A DNA stretch of 64,000 nucleotides from contig NDFF03000242.1 of assembly GCA_002150815.3 (NCBI GenBank), forward strand, positions 1 through 64,000, in the 5' to 3' direction. The notes beneath the pieces are model-generated. The model was given only the letters and a program-made list of their open reading frames with translations, did not search any database and was not told the DNA's origin. Below, one piece after another: positions 1 to 11,221 of the stretch (the first letter of the stretch is position 1; every line of letters starts with the position of its first letter). The position numbers and the translations under genes were made by a program. The stretch comes from Grammothele lineata. Taxonomy: Eukaryota; Basidiomycota; Agaricomycetes; Polyporales; Polyporaceae.

Positions 1-845
1 TACCTTTTGTGAGCTTAAAGGTAGCTGCCTATTTATAGGGGTTTTTGTGAATGGTCCTTTGACATGTCAGTGTTGAGTTTTTGGTGACCAATGGCGACCA
101 ATAGGAGGCATTGAGTTAACCCTTGCACGAGATGTTGTACGGGTGGAGAGACGTCGTGCGATCTGTATGTACAACTGAGTGTGTTACATATTGTGAGATT
201 AAATTACCTATTCAGGAAGCCGACCGCTCTGGGTAGGGTTAGCTAGCTTAGGCGAGGGTTAGCCATATTTAGTGAGGGTGAGGGCTAGGTCATGTGACCA
301 TGAAAACTAAAGAAAAAAGAAAAACAAATGGGTGACCTGCATATGCTAAAATACTTGGTTTGCTTAAGCATTAGTTGCGCGCCACTGCGGCCGCTTAAAC
401 AGTGTGTTTTCCATGCCCAAATTTTTTGTCAGGGAGGTGCATTAACAGGACAGAGGTACCCCTACGATTATGTTAGCGCTTGTCTGAAGAGTTGTCACCC
501 ACCCAACCCGCATTGATGTTCACTTTTACCCTGCACACTCAAACGGGCATCGACCCTACCGCCGCTTTCTGTTCGGTATTGTGACTTAGCTTGCGTGCAT
601 CTGATCGGATACCACCTGTGTGCGCTTGTCCGTTAGGGCTTAGGGTTCAAGCTTAGGGGTGAGCCATAATGCCTGCATGTGTCTCGGTGTCTCGGCGCCT
701 CGTTGGCTCGGGGGGAACGTGTTGCCTCGGTTGGCTCGGTCACTGCGGTCAACATGTTGTTTTTACCCCTTTACACAACCTCTCTTATAACCCAATGTTC
801 CTTTCAGCCCCATCCTTTAATCAACCTCCATTGGACGTCAATCAA
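1..845. other. Non-coding start of the unit with telomere-like strings
   Basis: No convincing gene is seen. At about 225-290 there is a run of degenerate GGGTTAG/GAGGGTTAG motifs, followed at 290-301 by a perfect GGTCATGTGACC palindrome. TTAGGG-like motifs recur in the direct repeat at 614-740. A 62-codon open frame at 328-516 has no supporting features. Confidence 0.6.
614..740. repeat. Direct repeat R1 (left edge of the 9.7 kb segment)
   Basis: About 125 bp, closely matching 10327-10455. It contains TTAGGGCTTAGGGTTCAAGC and, downstream, repeated CTCGGTG/GGCTCGG words. Together with R2 it brackets the 9.7 kb segment duplicated between copies B and C, so it is a plausible substrate for unequal crossing-over. 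The same sequence lies at 35539-35665. Confidence 0.85.
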
Positions 846-1190
846 GTCACATGTCTAATTCTCAATAGGAATTTGTCACATGATCTCCAGATTCACCTGC
901 TTGCTGTAGAGGAGGTCACATGCCCAACTCTCAATAGGAATTTGTTATGTGATCCCCAAATTCACCTGCTTGCTCTGAGTTTAGTCACATGCTCGACTCT
1001 CAATAGAAATTTGTGAAGTGATATCTAGATTTACCTGCTTGCTGTAGAGGAGGTCACATGCTCAACTCCCAATAGGAATTCATCACATGATCTCCAGATT
1101 CACCTGCTTGCTATGGGTACAGTCACATGCTCAACTCTCAATAGGACTTTGTCACGTGATCTCTAGGTTCACCTGCTTGCTGTAAATGAC
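846..1190. repeat. Five tandem copies of a 69 bp unit carrying CACATG sites
   Basis: Units begin at 846, 915, 984, 1053 and 1122. Each starts with GTCACATG, then a CTCAATAGGAATTTG-like core, a second CAYRTGA site, and ends with TTCACCTGCTTGCT. The array lies about 600 bp upstream of L1 and may be a distal control region. Copies lie at 35771-36115 and 46523-46867. Confidence 0.93.
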
Positions 1191-1811
1191 ATCATATGCC
1201 CCCCATCCTTCCCCTCTGTGCCTATTTGGGCTGGTTTTGGTTAAATGCTATCATCATCTCCCTTCACCAGCTGCCTACCAGCCACTCACATCACAGTGCA
1301 CTTCACTCCTTGAGCACCGCTGTATGCAGCACATACATCGCCTTACATCCCTTTTAAGGCCCCTGCTGACATGTTTAGGGGAGCAGAAAGAGAGTTCATC
1401 CCCTCATTCCCTCCAAACAGGGTGCAAGGATGATGGACCACACAGCTGTGGCTCAAGGGACAAAGCTGTGGCTCAAGGGACAAAGCTGTGGTGTGGAAAA
1501 GCTTTGTGGCAAAACTTTGTGGCAAATCCCTTTACCCACAAAGCATTGTAGCCTCAAGGCCAAAGCTCCGCTTTTTCAATCCATTGTCCTCAAGGCCAAA
1601 GCTCCGCTCTTTCTGCTCATTGTTTCTGGCAGCATATAAGCAGCAGCCCTTGAGCTGCTGTCCCTCCACTCCCCCCTCCCCACTCCCCACTCCCCACTCT
1701 CTACTTGCTCTCCACTCATCCCTTCTGCTATTCCCTCCTCCCCCCAAGGTGTGTTTCCTCCCTGCTACTCCTCCCTCTCCACCACTCATCCCCCTCCCCC
1801 TTAGGTCTATT
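1191..1811. promoter_or_regulatory. Promoter-side region of L1
   Basis: Non-coding. It has a 21 bp direct duplication near 1447-1490 (GTGGCTCAAGGGACAAAGCT), a duplicated CTCAAGGCCAAAGCTCCGCT block at about 1552-1612, a CATATAAG TATA-like element near 1631, and CACTCCC-type pyrimidine runs at 1661-1705 before the start codon at 1812. Pyrimidine runs just upstream of start sites are common in fungal promoters. Confidence 0.5.
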
Positions 1812-2668
1812 ATGGCTCAAGCTGCACCCAAGATGCTTCCTAATTGCACTCAGGCCACCTCTAGGCTGGCAAACAGTAAGTTTCTCTTCCCTCTTCCCTC
1901 TCCTTTCTGTTCACCCTTTCCTTTCCCCTAGGCCAGCTTATGATCCACAACAAGAACCATCACCACATCATTCCTGTCAGCCCCAAGGGCCTGGAGGATT
2001 TGGAGCTTGGCATAGCTCAAATTCAGTACAGGCTTATGGTGCAGCAGGTCCACTCTCATGATAACCCATTCCAGCACTTTACCTACATTTCCCTCGTCGT
2101 TCAAGACACCCCTCTCCTCTCTAGGATCTTGCCTCTTCTTTTTGACCATTTTGTAAATCTCACACAGATTGCCCTCTGCTTTACAGAGGCAGTCACCTTC
2201 TCCTCTCTGGCTCCACTCCCAGGCCATCACACCCCCGCTTTCTTTCAACTACAGACCCTCTTGGTTTATCAAGACTCTGCCTCCTCTTCCTTCGATCTCT
2301 TGGCCAACTCTTTTGCAGCCAATAGATCTCTCCTCAAGCGTAGCTTCCCATCCATCAAGACTTTGCTGTTGCAGCAAAACACTGAAACTGTCTCTAAGGT
2401 AAGTTCCCCCTCCACCTCATTACCCTCTCTTCTCTCACATCCCTGTCAGCTTGCTCTCTACCAGCTTCTCAATTCTCTATGGCCTTCTATCCACTACCTG
2501 CGTTTCAGGGTCCTTCATACCCCTCCACAGACCGCCATTTTCTGGATGTGGCTCAAAGCTTACAGGCTTGCTAACCCCACAAAGGCCCTCTCCCTCTCGG
2601 AGGTCACATTCAACCATTTCACTGCTAGCGGTCCTGAATTCACTCGTCTTTTCCCTTCCCCTGTTTAA
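1812..2668 (+). CDS. L-family protein L1 (unit A), function unknown
   Basis: Predicted exons are 1812-1875, 1932-2398 and 2450-2668, giving about 248 residues. Intron 1 (GTAAGT...CTAG, 56 bp) lies in phase 1 and intron 2 (GTAAGT...TCAG, 51 bp) in phase 0. The second intron is a multiple of three, so retention would also leave the frame open; splicing is preferred because L2, L3 and L4 have an intron at the same place. Shared family features are DNPF near residue 70, LCF, YQD, and a conserved Gln/Lys-Val boundary at intron 2. The protein is rich in Leu, Phe and aromatic residues, and its periodic leucines loosely resemble leucine-rich or F-box-associated regions. No known domain is recognised. 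Confidence 0.72.
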
Positions 2669-3714
2669 TGTACCCATCCCCCTTGTACCTGTTCACATCT
2701 CTCCTCTGTAATCTACTCCCTCCCCTCCCCTTCTACATATTCCTGTCCTCTGTACTTTGACTCTCTTTCATTTTCTACCCATCATACACGCTTTTCACTC
2801 CCTTTTCTTCACCTCGTTTGATCCACACAAGCCCATATTTTCCTGTCCGTTCTTTCCTCTCTTTTCTATCACCTCCTCTCAATCCCTATGCTGCTCATAC
2901 ATGTATCATCTCCAATTTAATCTTCTGATCAACTCGTGTCCAGCGCTCGTTCCATCGCAGTAATATATCAACCTCCAAGCGCACCCAGCACACTTATAGC
3001 ACCGCTCTCACAAGCACGACACCTGTGCAAGCCCACACCTCTCACCGTTATACCTGCACAGTTCATCGCTATCAGCATTTCATATACAGTTACTGGTGCA
3101 TCTCTACCTATGGTCATAGCCACCAGCTGAGGATCAATGTCCCTTTATCCAATAGCCTCTTATACAGACTTGCAAAGCATAGAGCGATCGAGCTCAAAAA
3201 CAGCCATTACAGCACGGCCCTGCACTGCACACCTCTCTCATCATCCTGTAGACAACGGCCCGCAAAGGTGAGCGCTTGAAGGTCCTAATTCACTTCACCA
3301 ACTCAAACGCTCGCCCGATGATCCATAGTTTACTATCTACATCGCAGTCTGCGTGCTGCCCCCACGCACATAACATAACTTCTTGCTATTCGTATCCATT
3401 GAGCCGACCATCGTTCAGCACCATGGTGACATTGGGTGCCAAGGGTTACCGCCTCTGGCACCTAGCCTCAAGGCACATTAGCGGCACAGCAGTGTAATCA
3501 GAACGCGCTACAATGTCGTTACAGTCGTAGCACTTTGTCCACCATCGGTGCCGTCCGCTCAACCTCTTCTCTATCACGGTCAATAGCCAAATATAAGGCG
3601 CAGTACAGACGATTCTAATCGTGCACCAAACTTTCATTGGCAGTCAACCACGCGATCTCTACTAAGATCACATGGTAAACTCCTGTCTCCAGGCAATCAC
3701 ATGATCTCTGCCAG

Positions 3715-3755
3715 GGTCACATGTTAAATTCCCAATGAGAATTTGCCATGTGACC
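3715..3755. repeat. 41 bp near-perfect palindrome with CACATG/CATGTG arms
   Basis: Arms are GGTCACATG and CATGTGACC, with inner AAATTC and GAATTT also symmetric. It is a stand-alone relative of the 69 bp array at 846-1190. It could be a binding site for a dimeric factor or a tiny fold-back repeat. Copies lie at 38640-38680 and 49392-49432. Confidence 0.85.
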
Positions 3756-5796
3756 TTCACTTAATTCACATGTTCAATTTGCATAAAGTGCACCGCCCCG
3801 CGTCCTTTTTGCAAGCTTTGACGTGCTGCACTGAGAGCTGTCGCATTTTTCGCCTTATAACGTTTACAGCAGCATTCCCAATGCACCAGCCAATTTCTCT
3901 TTTCAACTTTTTGGCCCCTATAAGCCCAATCATCCCCTTGCATCACTCATGGGACCTACTGAAAAACAGCCTAGTGCGCCTCAACCTATCTAATCGTAAC
4001 CCATTTGTCCCTCGTGCGCCTGAGTCACCGCTCGTAGTTTACGTCGTTTTTTCTAGTGCTCCGTTTGTAGCTCCCATTTCAAGCGCCTTCCTCGCACCGT
4101 AGCATCTTTTGCGTACAAGGCAACATTGGCTATACTCGTATCAAGCTCACGTGCAACTCGTTGGCTTCCTCATTAACACCCTTTCAACCATTTGCACCGT
4201 TTTGCACCGCTTCCTACGCTCAATCTGTCACATGACTTTAGTTTGGCAGAACAAAGTCACATGACTACAAGCTGAGCCTATATGCCTTTCTATTATCTTT
4301 AGCCGGCATTCTGCATGCCGTCTCTGCATTACCTCCCTCCCTTTCAATCCCTTTACTAGCACGCCCTAGAAACCAATCCACCCACGCTTACCACAACCTC
4401 GTTCTCAGTCAACTTTACTGTGCAAGTCTATAGCCAAACGGTGCAGGCACCTCGCTTCAAGCTTTGGCGTCCCGATCTGGTTGGGGTGCTCCAGCCTTTA
4501 TATGTACCGTTTAACGTGCACGTGCGCTATATCCGACGTTTCAACTCAAGCCTTTGACACTCCCAAAGTCGCTACAGCGCACATACGAGTCAGACTTTGA
4601 GGCTTTCAATGCTGGTCTTACACCTCCACTTTGATCGCAGGCCATCAAGATGAAAGCCGTTAGCTCAAATCTCAAACTGTTTTAACTTTGGGGCACGTGC
4701 AGCCTCGATGAGCTCAGTTGAACTTGTGCTACAAACTCAAACATGTAGTACAAGCAGGCCCTCTACAATCAATCCCCTTCAGGAAAAGAGTGCCGTGCAC
4801 CCTCCACTCTCACTAAGCCAACCAAACTGTCAAGAGGTGGTAAGCAGGGTGTAGAGAGCGCATGACACAAAATACGTACAGCTGCTTGATCATCGTCTCA
4901 GGGGTGTATTTTTCCCCTGCGAGCTGCAAGCAGCAATAACGCAGGCCCTGTATGCACGTCCCATACCTCTATGAGACCCGTGTAACAGTGCACAATAGCA
5001 TATTACGCACCTCTACCTGCTCCACAGCTCGCACTTTGGCGTACCAAAACCTGCCATCGTCTATAAACATGACGATGCAGCCAACCTGTTGGTTGTACGA
5101 TGAGCTGCGCACCCTTCAGTCCATCTGATACACCACTCACAGGAAAAGGGTTCGCGTCGGGCGCAGCTCTGTCCATTGAAGCAAGGCAACTGGTGATTTT
5201 GCTGTGTGCAATTGCATCGTTAGACGGCAGTGGTGCTTACATGGAAGGGCTGTGAGCTTACCAAGAGTAAAGGGGGCTAGATACACCCACAGCCTCACCG
5301 TCAGCAAAAGCAAGACATAAACATGGAGGGATACACACCGGTCAGCTTCAGGGGGCAGGGTGAAGGAGAGGAGATTGATGTCTTTTGCCCCACCCTCTGC
5401 CCTCTATATATATGTTTCCATTCCCACTTGCAGCCTGCTCCACATCTGTGCATATCAAATCTATGATTGGCTGCCATAAAGTGGGCCCATTTGATGCACT
5501 TTTAAATTGACATCAGCACATCCTCCACTGCAATCAACCAGATTGACAGCGTGGGAGCCATTAAAGCTACTCAATTCTCGCCCACTCCCAGCCCATCAAT
5601 GCTTCATTTATTCAATAAGCATGTGATCATGATGTCACAGCCCTCATGTGAAACAGATTAGATGCACCAGAATCCCCTTCAGCCTCTCATATACTCTATA
5701 ATCCTCAATGATTGCACGTTTCTTCAAAACCTCCTTTGAGCCTTAGTGATGCAGCACACACATCAGCAGTATGCAGCTTACCTCGCCTCCAGTGCA

Positions 5797-5836
5797 GGTC
5801 ACATGTTAAATTCTCAATGGGAATTTGTCATGTGAC
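5797..5836. repeat. 40 bp near-perfect palindrome, second copy
   Basis: Same design as 3715-3755: a GGTCACATG arm, inner AAATTC/GAATTT, and a CATGTGAC arm. Copies lie at 40722-40761 and 51474-51513. Confidence 0.85.
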
Positions 5837-6658
5837 TTGGCTCATTACTCATTGATGTCCGGTACAAGGTGAACTCGCTCGAGCACAGCAGCCCTTTGTA
5901 GCCTCAAACCGTCATACATTATCAATAGTCTTGATACCACTCTGCCCCTACCCTTGAGCAACATTGCATATGCACCCCACACTGTTATTTGACCTGCATG
6001 AGTCACCTAAAGTCGTGTTTATACCCTCGAGCCAATACCCCACCAACTTCACCCAAAGTCGTGCCCACACCGATTATATCTGCAGTAAACGCAACGTGCA
6101 CACTTGCTCGCGTTCATATACCTCTCTCAGTCTTAAATGCTCTTCAAAGCCACAGGGTTTTTGTCGTGCATGATCAGCTTATAGCCTCCAACCCCACTTA
6201 CGTGCCATCGACCACTGGCTTCTCTCCCGCTGATAACCTGGCTTAGAAAAGGTTTTTAACCGTCGCATTTCTCTCTCTACCTATTCAACTGTCGATCCTT
6301 GGCCCTCATTCTTCCCTGGCGCCCCTCTAGAACATCATATAAGCTACACATCTCTCATGGCAGCCAGCATGAGCCTTGACCGCTTATCAACATTTAGCTG
6401 TTTGAGCTTCCACCCCTGCAATCCATACATTTGTGCGCCTCACACCCCTCTGCTGATCCTGCTGTAGGGTTATGATACCAACCATGTTGATAGCACCATT
6501 GCTGTTGCCTCATTCACTCAAGCTGCACTGATTTGGTTGGCAATTAGCCTCTTGTGCATTTTTGTGGTCAACAGTTTGCTCATACTGCATGTCCCCTCTC
6601 CCCTTCAGTTTGCTGTTAGATTGGCCCCTCCATCACATCTGCTATAGCCTTGATGGTC

Positions 6659-6710
6659 GTCACTGCCATAGTTATCACTGCCATAGTCATCACTGTCATA
6701 GTCATCACTA
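6659..6710. repeat. 15 bp tandem repeat, about 3.5 copies
   Basis: Unit TCACTGCCATAGTTA, with small changes. On the minus strand it would read as repeated Asp-Asp-Tyr-Gly-Ser, but the surrounding frame has no other support as a gene. Copies lie near 41584 and 52336. Confidence 0.8.
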
Positions 6711-7477
6711 CCACCAGTGACCAATGTCTGACATTCACAGCTGGTTGTGCCAGCTAGTTGTATTGTAGCAGGCCAGCAGAAGACAGTAAAGGCTGGTGGC
6801 AGATGGTGGTAAAAAGGGGTGGTCAACATCAGTAAACAGCTCAAGCAAGGGCATGTACAACCCCAAAAGTACAGCTTACATGCCCCCTCTCAATCACCAT
6901 TTCAGTCCATCAACTAGCCATTTATCTAGAGGGACCATGATGGTGGTAGAAAACCAAGCAGCCATCATCTCTGGTCTCTATTATTGCCATATCTGGAATA
7001 CTGCAGTCAAAACCCCCCTGCAGTTTTGGTTTCCCTATCTAGATTGGCTAGATTCTCTCTGATTTCTGTCTTACATGGACTTGGAGTCTACTGGCAGCCC
7101 ACAGATTGTAAATGTATCCAAACTGTAGGTCTGCACACCCCTTGACCACTCATATTCCTCACTGACCACCCAGATCTTTCATTGACCACTATTTCAACTG
7201 GGGCTAGGCTAAATGGTTCATGCTATTGTCAGGCCCACCTCCTAAGCAGGCAATGGCTGCTTTGTGCCACTGTCACCCTGCTTTGTGCAGCCAAAGGGTT
7301 TTGGGTGTCATGTGCCCTCTTTTCAAACTCCCCTTGGGCCCAAGCTCATTGTCCACTCAGCACTATATCAAGCCCACCCCTTCTCTCTCCACTCCCTTCA
7401 CTTCCTCTCTCCACTTCCACCACTGGCCCCTCTCAAAACTCTTTTGACCACCCCCTCTGCACACTTTGACCACCATC

Positions 7478-8436
7478 ATGTCTGTTTTAAGCCCCCTCCA
7501 ACCTTCAGGTAAGGGTGGTTAGCTGTCTGTCACTCTACCCCTCTACTCACTCAATCCTTTTAGAGATGTTGGATTCATTCCCCATCAAAGATGTTATCAT
7601 CCAAGGCATAGACTCTGAGCAAGGCCTTGACCACTTCTTGGAGTCTTTTGACACTCCCTCCTGTGATGCCATTCCCTCTGACTTCTTGGAGGAGGTCAGA
7701 TACTGTTCTGTCCTTGTTCAAAGGGGCAGCACACTGCAGTCTCACCTAGGGGTTTTGAAGGACACCTACATTACCTCTCTATGGCTTTGTTTTGGAGAGG
7801 ACTCCTTGGGTTTCAAGGCCCTTAGTGTTCTTAACCCCCCTCCACCCCTCCCCAACATCCAAAACCTCTGGTTGTCTCTGCACAGCTTGAAGGGAGATTG
7901 GAACTCAGATGTCATCTTTCCATTTAGGCAGCTTTCACCCAGATTTTGGGCCTCCTTCTCTGGTGTTACCAGGCTTGTAATTGAGGTTCAGGTCCAAACC
8001 TTGTCTCAAGTGAGTGTCTGTCCCCTATCTGCACTGTTTTTCCCCACCTCATCCTACTTTACAGTCAGACATCATGCGTTTGATCGCCCTTCTTCCTCCT
8101 GCTATCACTCATCTTCACCTCCATATCTTGCCCTTGGAGTCTGAAGTGGTCAAGGGGATTCTCAAAGCTTTTGGACAAGCTCATTTGGATTCTCTCACCT
8201 CCCCCAACCACCCCAACTATCCTCACCATCTCACTCCTATCAAGTTTTTGGAGATCAATGGAAGATTGATCCAGCATGGCCACAACCGCCCCCACATCCA
8301 CACCCAAGGCACCCCCTCCAACAGGCATGGTTGGACTCTCACCTCCTCCACTCTGCATGGCATGAAGTACACTGGCCTCAAGACTCTTCAAGAACAGTTG
8401 GCCTATTTGTGGGGTCTGCAGGATAGGGTTTTGTAG
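7478..8436 (+). CDS. L-family protein L2 (unit A), function unknown
   Basis: Predicted exons are 7478-7508, 7564-8009 and 8065-8436, giving 282 residues. Intron 1 (GTAAGG...TTAG) is phase 1 and intron 2 (GTGAGT...ACAG) is phase 0, as in L1 and L4. Family features are TSLWLCF, a Pro-rich PPPPLP turn, LPNIQNLWLSL and the Leu-Ser-Gln ending of exon 2 just before the conserved intron. The last exon is longer than in the sister genes and has His/Pro-rich stretches. The start codon is chosen because it joins through the same phase-1 intron as L1. The gene sits 690 bp upstream of L3 on the same strand. No known domain is recognised. Confidence 0.72.
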
Positions 8437-8686
8437 GCAAAGTTGGGGGAAAGTCTGTCTCTTTTGAGCATGTGTACTATTGCTGTTCCTGTTGATGCCA
8501 CTCTCTGTACCAATGTCAATGCCCCTTCTGTTCTCCACTGCCTGCTGTGTGTTTGTCCCATCATTTCTGTGTCATTGGCTATTTGGTGCCTTCTACTGTG
8601 AGTCTTTCTCTTTCCTGTATTCCCTACTAACCTTGAGCTGCCTTGCACTTGCACTCCCCCTCACACACACACAATATTCAACATTG

Positions 8687-8739
8687 AGAGCCCTCCCAGA
8701 GCCCTCTTAGAGCCCTCTTAGAGCCCTCTTAGAGCCCTG
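8687..8739. repeat. 11 bp minisatellite, five units
   Basis: AGAGCCCTCTT is repeated, the first unit ending CCC and the last cut short. Copies lie at 43612-43664 and 54364-54416. Confidence 0.9.
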
Positions 8740-8834
8740 TTTACTCTCACTTATCCTCTCACAATCTCCTTGATCACAACACTTTGCCAATCCATTCATC
8801 TAATCTCTACATATTCTCCACACAGCTCTGTCCA

Positions 8835-8844
8835 GTCACATGAC
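8835..8844. promoter_or_regulatory. GTCACATGAC E-box-like site before L3
   Basis: A symmetric TCAC/GTGA-type site with a CACATG core, of the kind bound by basic helix-loop-helix regulators. It lies about 285 bp upstream of the L3 start codon. Equivalent sites are at 43760 and 54512. Confidence 0.6.
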
Positions 8845-9125
8845 TCCCTTTTAAGTGTGTTGATCAGTTTGGTTGATCAGATAAGCACAGCCACTGACCA
8901 CCTTCCACTCTGTCTGCCCACCCAACACCTGTTCACTTTCCTCCTCCTCACACATACACACCTATACACACAGGTTTTCTCTCTCCCCAGCCTACTTTGA
9001 CATTTGAGGTTTATAACAGTGAGCTGCAATCACAACTGATGTAGTGCACCTTGACCCATACACACATTCAATTTTCAATTAGCCTGCATCACACCCATCT
9101 TCTTTGCCCACCTACCAACATACAC

Positions 9126-9921
9126 ATGGCGCCTACTTCCTTGCATCACCAATCTAGGCTTGAGCTTCTTTCTAGTAGGTGTTTATATCGGCTGCAGAGC
9201 CTTCTGCTTGCTAACAGAGTGCCAGGAAAAACTCTCACTGCCAATTACACTCTCAAGCATGTCATTCGTGTGACTGCTGCTGGTGCAGAGAGATTTGAAA
9301 GAGAGGTGGCCCAGATCGTTTACAGGCTCTCCTTTCCCAATGTCACCCTTGAAGATAATCCCTTTATCTACCTCACTCAACTCTCCTTCATTTTGGATCA
9401 ACCTCCCCTCGCGCGCCCCATCCTTTTAATGGCTGCAGAGAGGTTCACTTCTATAACCTCCCTTCGCCTCTGCTTCAGAAAGGCTATCGATTTGTCCTTC
9501 TTAGCATTTCTCCCCTTTCATCCGGTGCCCGTTTTCAACAGAGTTCACACCCTTGAAGTGTATCAAGACGCAGCACCTACATCTTGGGAACCCCTCGCAA
9601 CCTCCCTCTCTACCTATCGCATGTTTCTTCGTCAGGTGTTTCCAGCACTTCAAAATCTCACCCTTCAACAGAACACCGTGGCTATCGAGCAGGTATTTAC
9701 TCCTTTTATTGCTTTCTCCCTTCGCTCACTTACCCCGTCCATAGATCGCCCTCTTCCAAATCCTGGATAGGATCCCCATTACCGTTCGCGCTATCCACTT
9801 TATCACACTTCACCCTAATCCAGAGCATGCTATGTTTTGGGCAGACCTTCAGCGCTACAAACATGACCGCTTTGGAGATGATCCTCTTCCTATTGCAGTT
9901 TCTTTCAACGGGCGCCCTTGA
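9126..9921 (+). CDS. L-family protein L3 (unit A), function unknown
   Basis: Predicted exons are 9126-9692 and 9745-9921, giving 247 residues. The single intron (GTATTT...ATAG, 52 bp, phase 0) falls exactly where L1, L2 and L4 have their last intron. It aligns well with L1: EDNPF against HDNPF, ITSLRLCF against LTQIALCF, LEVYQD against LLVYQD, LTLQQNT against LLLQQNT, and a FWADL/FWMWL segment after the intron. Unlike its sisters it has no visible short first exon; ATG 9126 is the first in-frame start after the promoter-like stretch. No known domain is recognised. Confidence 0.75.
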
Positions 9922-11221
9922 TCTCCCCCCTCCTCTGTCTTTTCACCCTCTTTTGGTGCAGTTTACTGCCTTTTCAATCATCGCACTCGATTCATTATTG
10001 CTCTCACATCCCTTTTGCCTTCCCATTACTACATTATCTTGGCCTGTTCACACTCATGGTCGCAGAGCAAACAGCGTCATGTAGCTCTATTACTATTAGG
10101 AGAACACTGTATCACCACCAGTTCACCATGACATTCGCATAGCCCTTATCAGTGTTTTTGTTGTACGTACCGTTTTGAAATCCACACCCAAATTCCTTTC
10201 ATTATCTGCTCTGTCAACTTGTTGCATGCTTAGAGCTGCTCCTAATGTGATTTATCCTGCCTTGTCAAGTATTCTAAATAGCCAAGAAGCACAAGCACCT
10301 TTAAGCACTCCAAGGTTGGTTGAAATAACACCTGTCTGCGCTTGTCCGTTAGGGCTTAGGGTTCAAGCTTAGGGGTGGGCTACAACGCCTGCATGTGTCT
10401 CGGTGTCTCGGTGCCTCGCTGGCTCGGGGGAACGAGTTGGCTCGGGAGCCTCGGCAAGCTTTTAGGTTATAGTTAGTGATTACTGGAGGCAATGTGTTGC
10501 AAACCAGATTAGGTTTACATGCCTCGCTTGATTGTTGTCCCTATGTGCAATCATAAGGAGCACTTGCCCCCAAAACCGTTAAGGCTTAGGGGTGGGCATT
10601 GCATAGACACATTCTCTATCAAGTTTTTAACATATTGCCTCAGCTTCCAGGTGGCAGTGAGATAGCTCGGCTATTTGTTAAACTAAAGTCCGTGATGCAG
10701 CTTATATGTTAACGTCTCTCATTACTAGTGCCCATTAAATTTCACTGCCCCTCTGTTGCCGTATAGCTTAAAGGCATGTATTGCATTCATCTACCAATTT
10801 GACTACCATTTGAGGCCATACTTGCTTTTATTTCTGTCTTCTAATATACACCTATGATGGCTATGGGAACTATGAGGTAGCGTTATCATTTAACATTAAT
10901 TTTGATCTTATGCACCCACCCTTTAACTTCAACAGCATAGGGTAAGAGCCTATACTTTTTACAATTGCCCTGGATACAGCTACCATCTTCAATATTCATT
11001 TTTGAAGACATTTAGCATGTAAGGTGCTCTCAATTATAATATTTTGGTGTAAGTAGCTATTTTACCCTTTACTGCCAAGTCACATGACATTTGTTGACAG
11101 CAACTGAAATCATGTGACCAGCTTTTGTTGAATGTTTGCAGCTATTTGTTTCTGACCACCCATGCATCAAGTCAAATTGGCACACACTGTCTGCTGTCAT
11201 CTTCATCTTTTCAACATCACC
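9922..11221. promoter_or_regulatory. Spacer between L3 and the RING gene
   Basis: Contains the end of the 9.7 kb segment, direct repeat R2 (10327-10455), another TTAGGGG-like string near 10590, and AT-richer DNA to 11060. GTCACATGAC (11079-11088) and TCATGTGA (11110-11117) lie 105-145 bp before the RING start codon. No gene is seen. Confidence 0.55.
10327..10455. repeat. Direct repeat R2 (right edge of the 9.7 kb segment)
   Basis: Matches R1 at 614-740 with about ten differences, including the TTAGGGCTTAGGGTTCAAGC block and the CTCGG-rich tail. Its copy C counterpart is 56005-56133. Copy B keeps only the first half (45252-45315) before the sequence diverges. Confidence 0.85.

Larger units (their letters stand above)
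2669..7477. other. 4.8 kb gene-free stretch of the 9.7 kb segment
   Basis: Only short overlapping open frames occur, with no coherent exon chain. Visible elements are two 40 bp palindromes (3715-3755, 5797-5836), GTCACATGAC sites near 4230 and 4258, a TATATATAT string near 5406, and a 15 bp tandem repeat at about 6659-6710. CpG is noticeably more frequent at 2900-4900 than in the neighbouring genes. It could hold non-coding RNAs or decayed sequence; its near-identity across three copies reflects recent duplication. Confidence 0.55.
8437..9125. promoter_or_regulatory. L2-L3 intergenic region with minisatellite and E-box
   Basis: Holds five 11 bp repeats (AGAGCCCTCTT type) at 8687-8739, a GTCACATGAC site at 8835-8844 about 285 bp before the L3 start, and short CACACA runs. 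No gene is seen. Confidence 0.6.

Noticed and set aside
215..300. A true telomere or interstitial telomere array
   Set aside because: TTAGGG-like words are present but degenerate and interrupted; there is no run of perfect repeats, so I call them telomere-like only.
1186..1931. Overlapping open frames of 60-147 codons upstream of L1
   Set aside because: They overlap one another in several frames and on both strands, are built from pyrimidine runs and tandem repeats, and do not join through splice sites to a conserved product.
3743..4102. 119-codon frame after the first palindrome
   Set aside because: Composition is unlike the real genes, it begins within the palindrome, and no splice partners or similarity to other predicted products are seen.
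6605..6844. Minus-strand frame with repeated Asp-Asp-Tyr-Gly-Ser
   Set aside because: The repeat is a 15 bp DNA tandem repeat; the frame is short and overlaps a plus-strand frame, with no other sign of a gene.
614..10455. LTR retrotransposon explanation for the direct repeats
   Set aside because: No reverse transcriptase, integrase, gag, primer-binding site or polypurine tract is visible between the repeats, and the interior genes are intron-rich.
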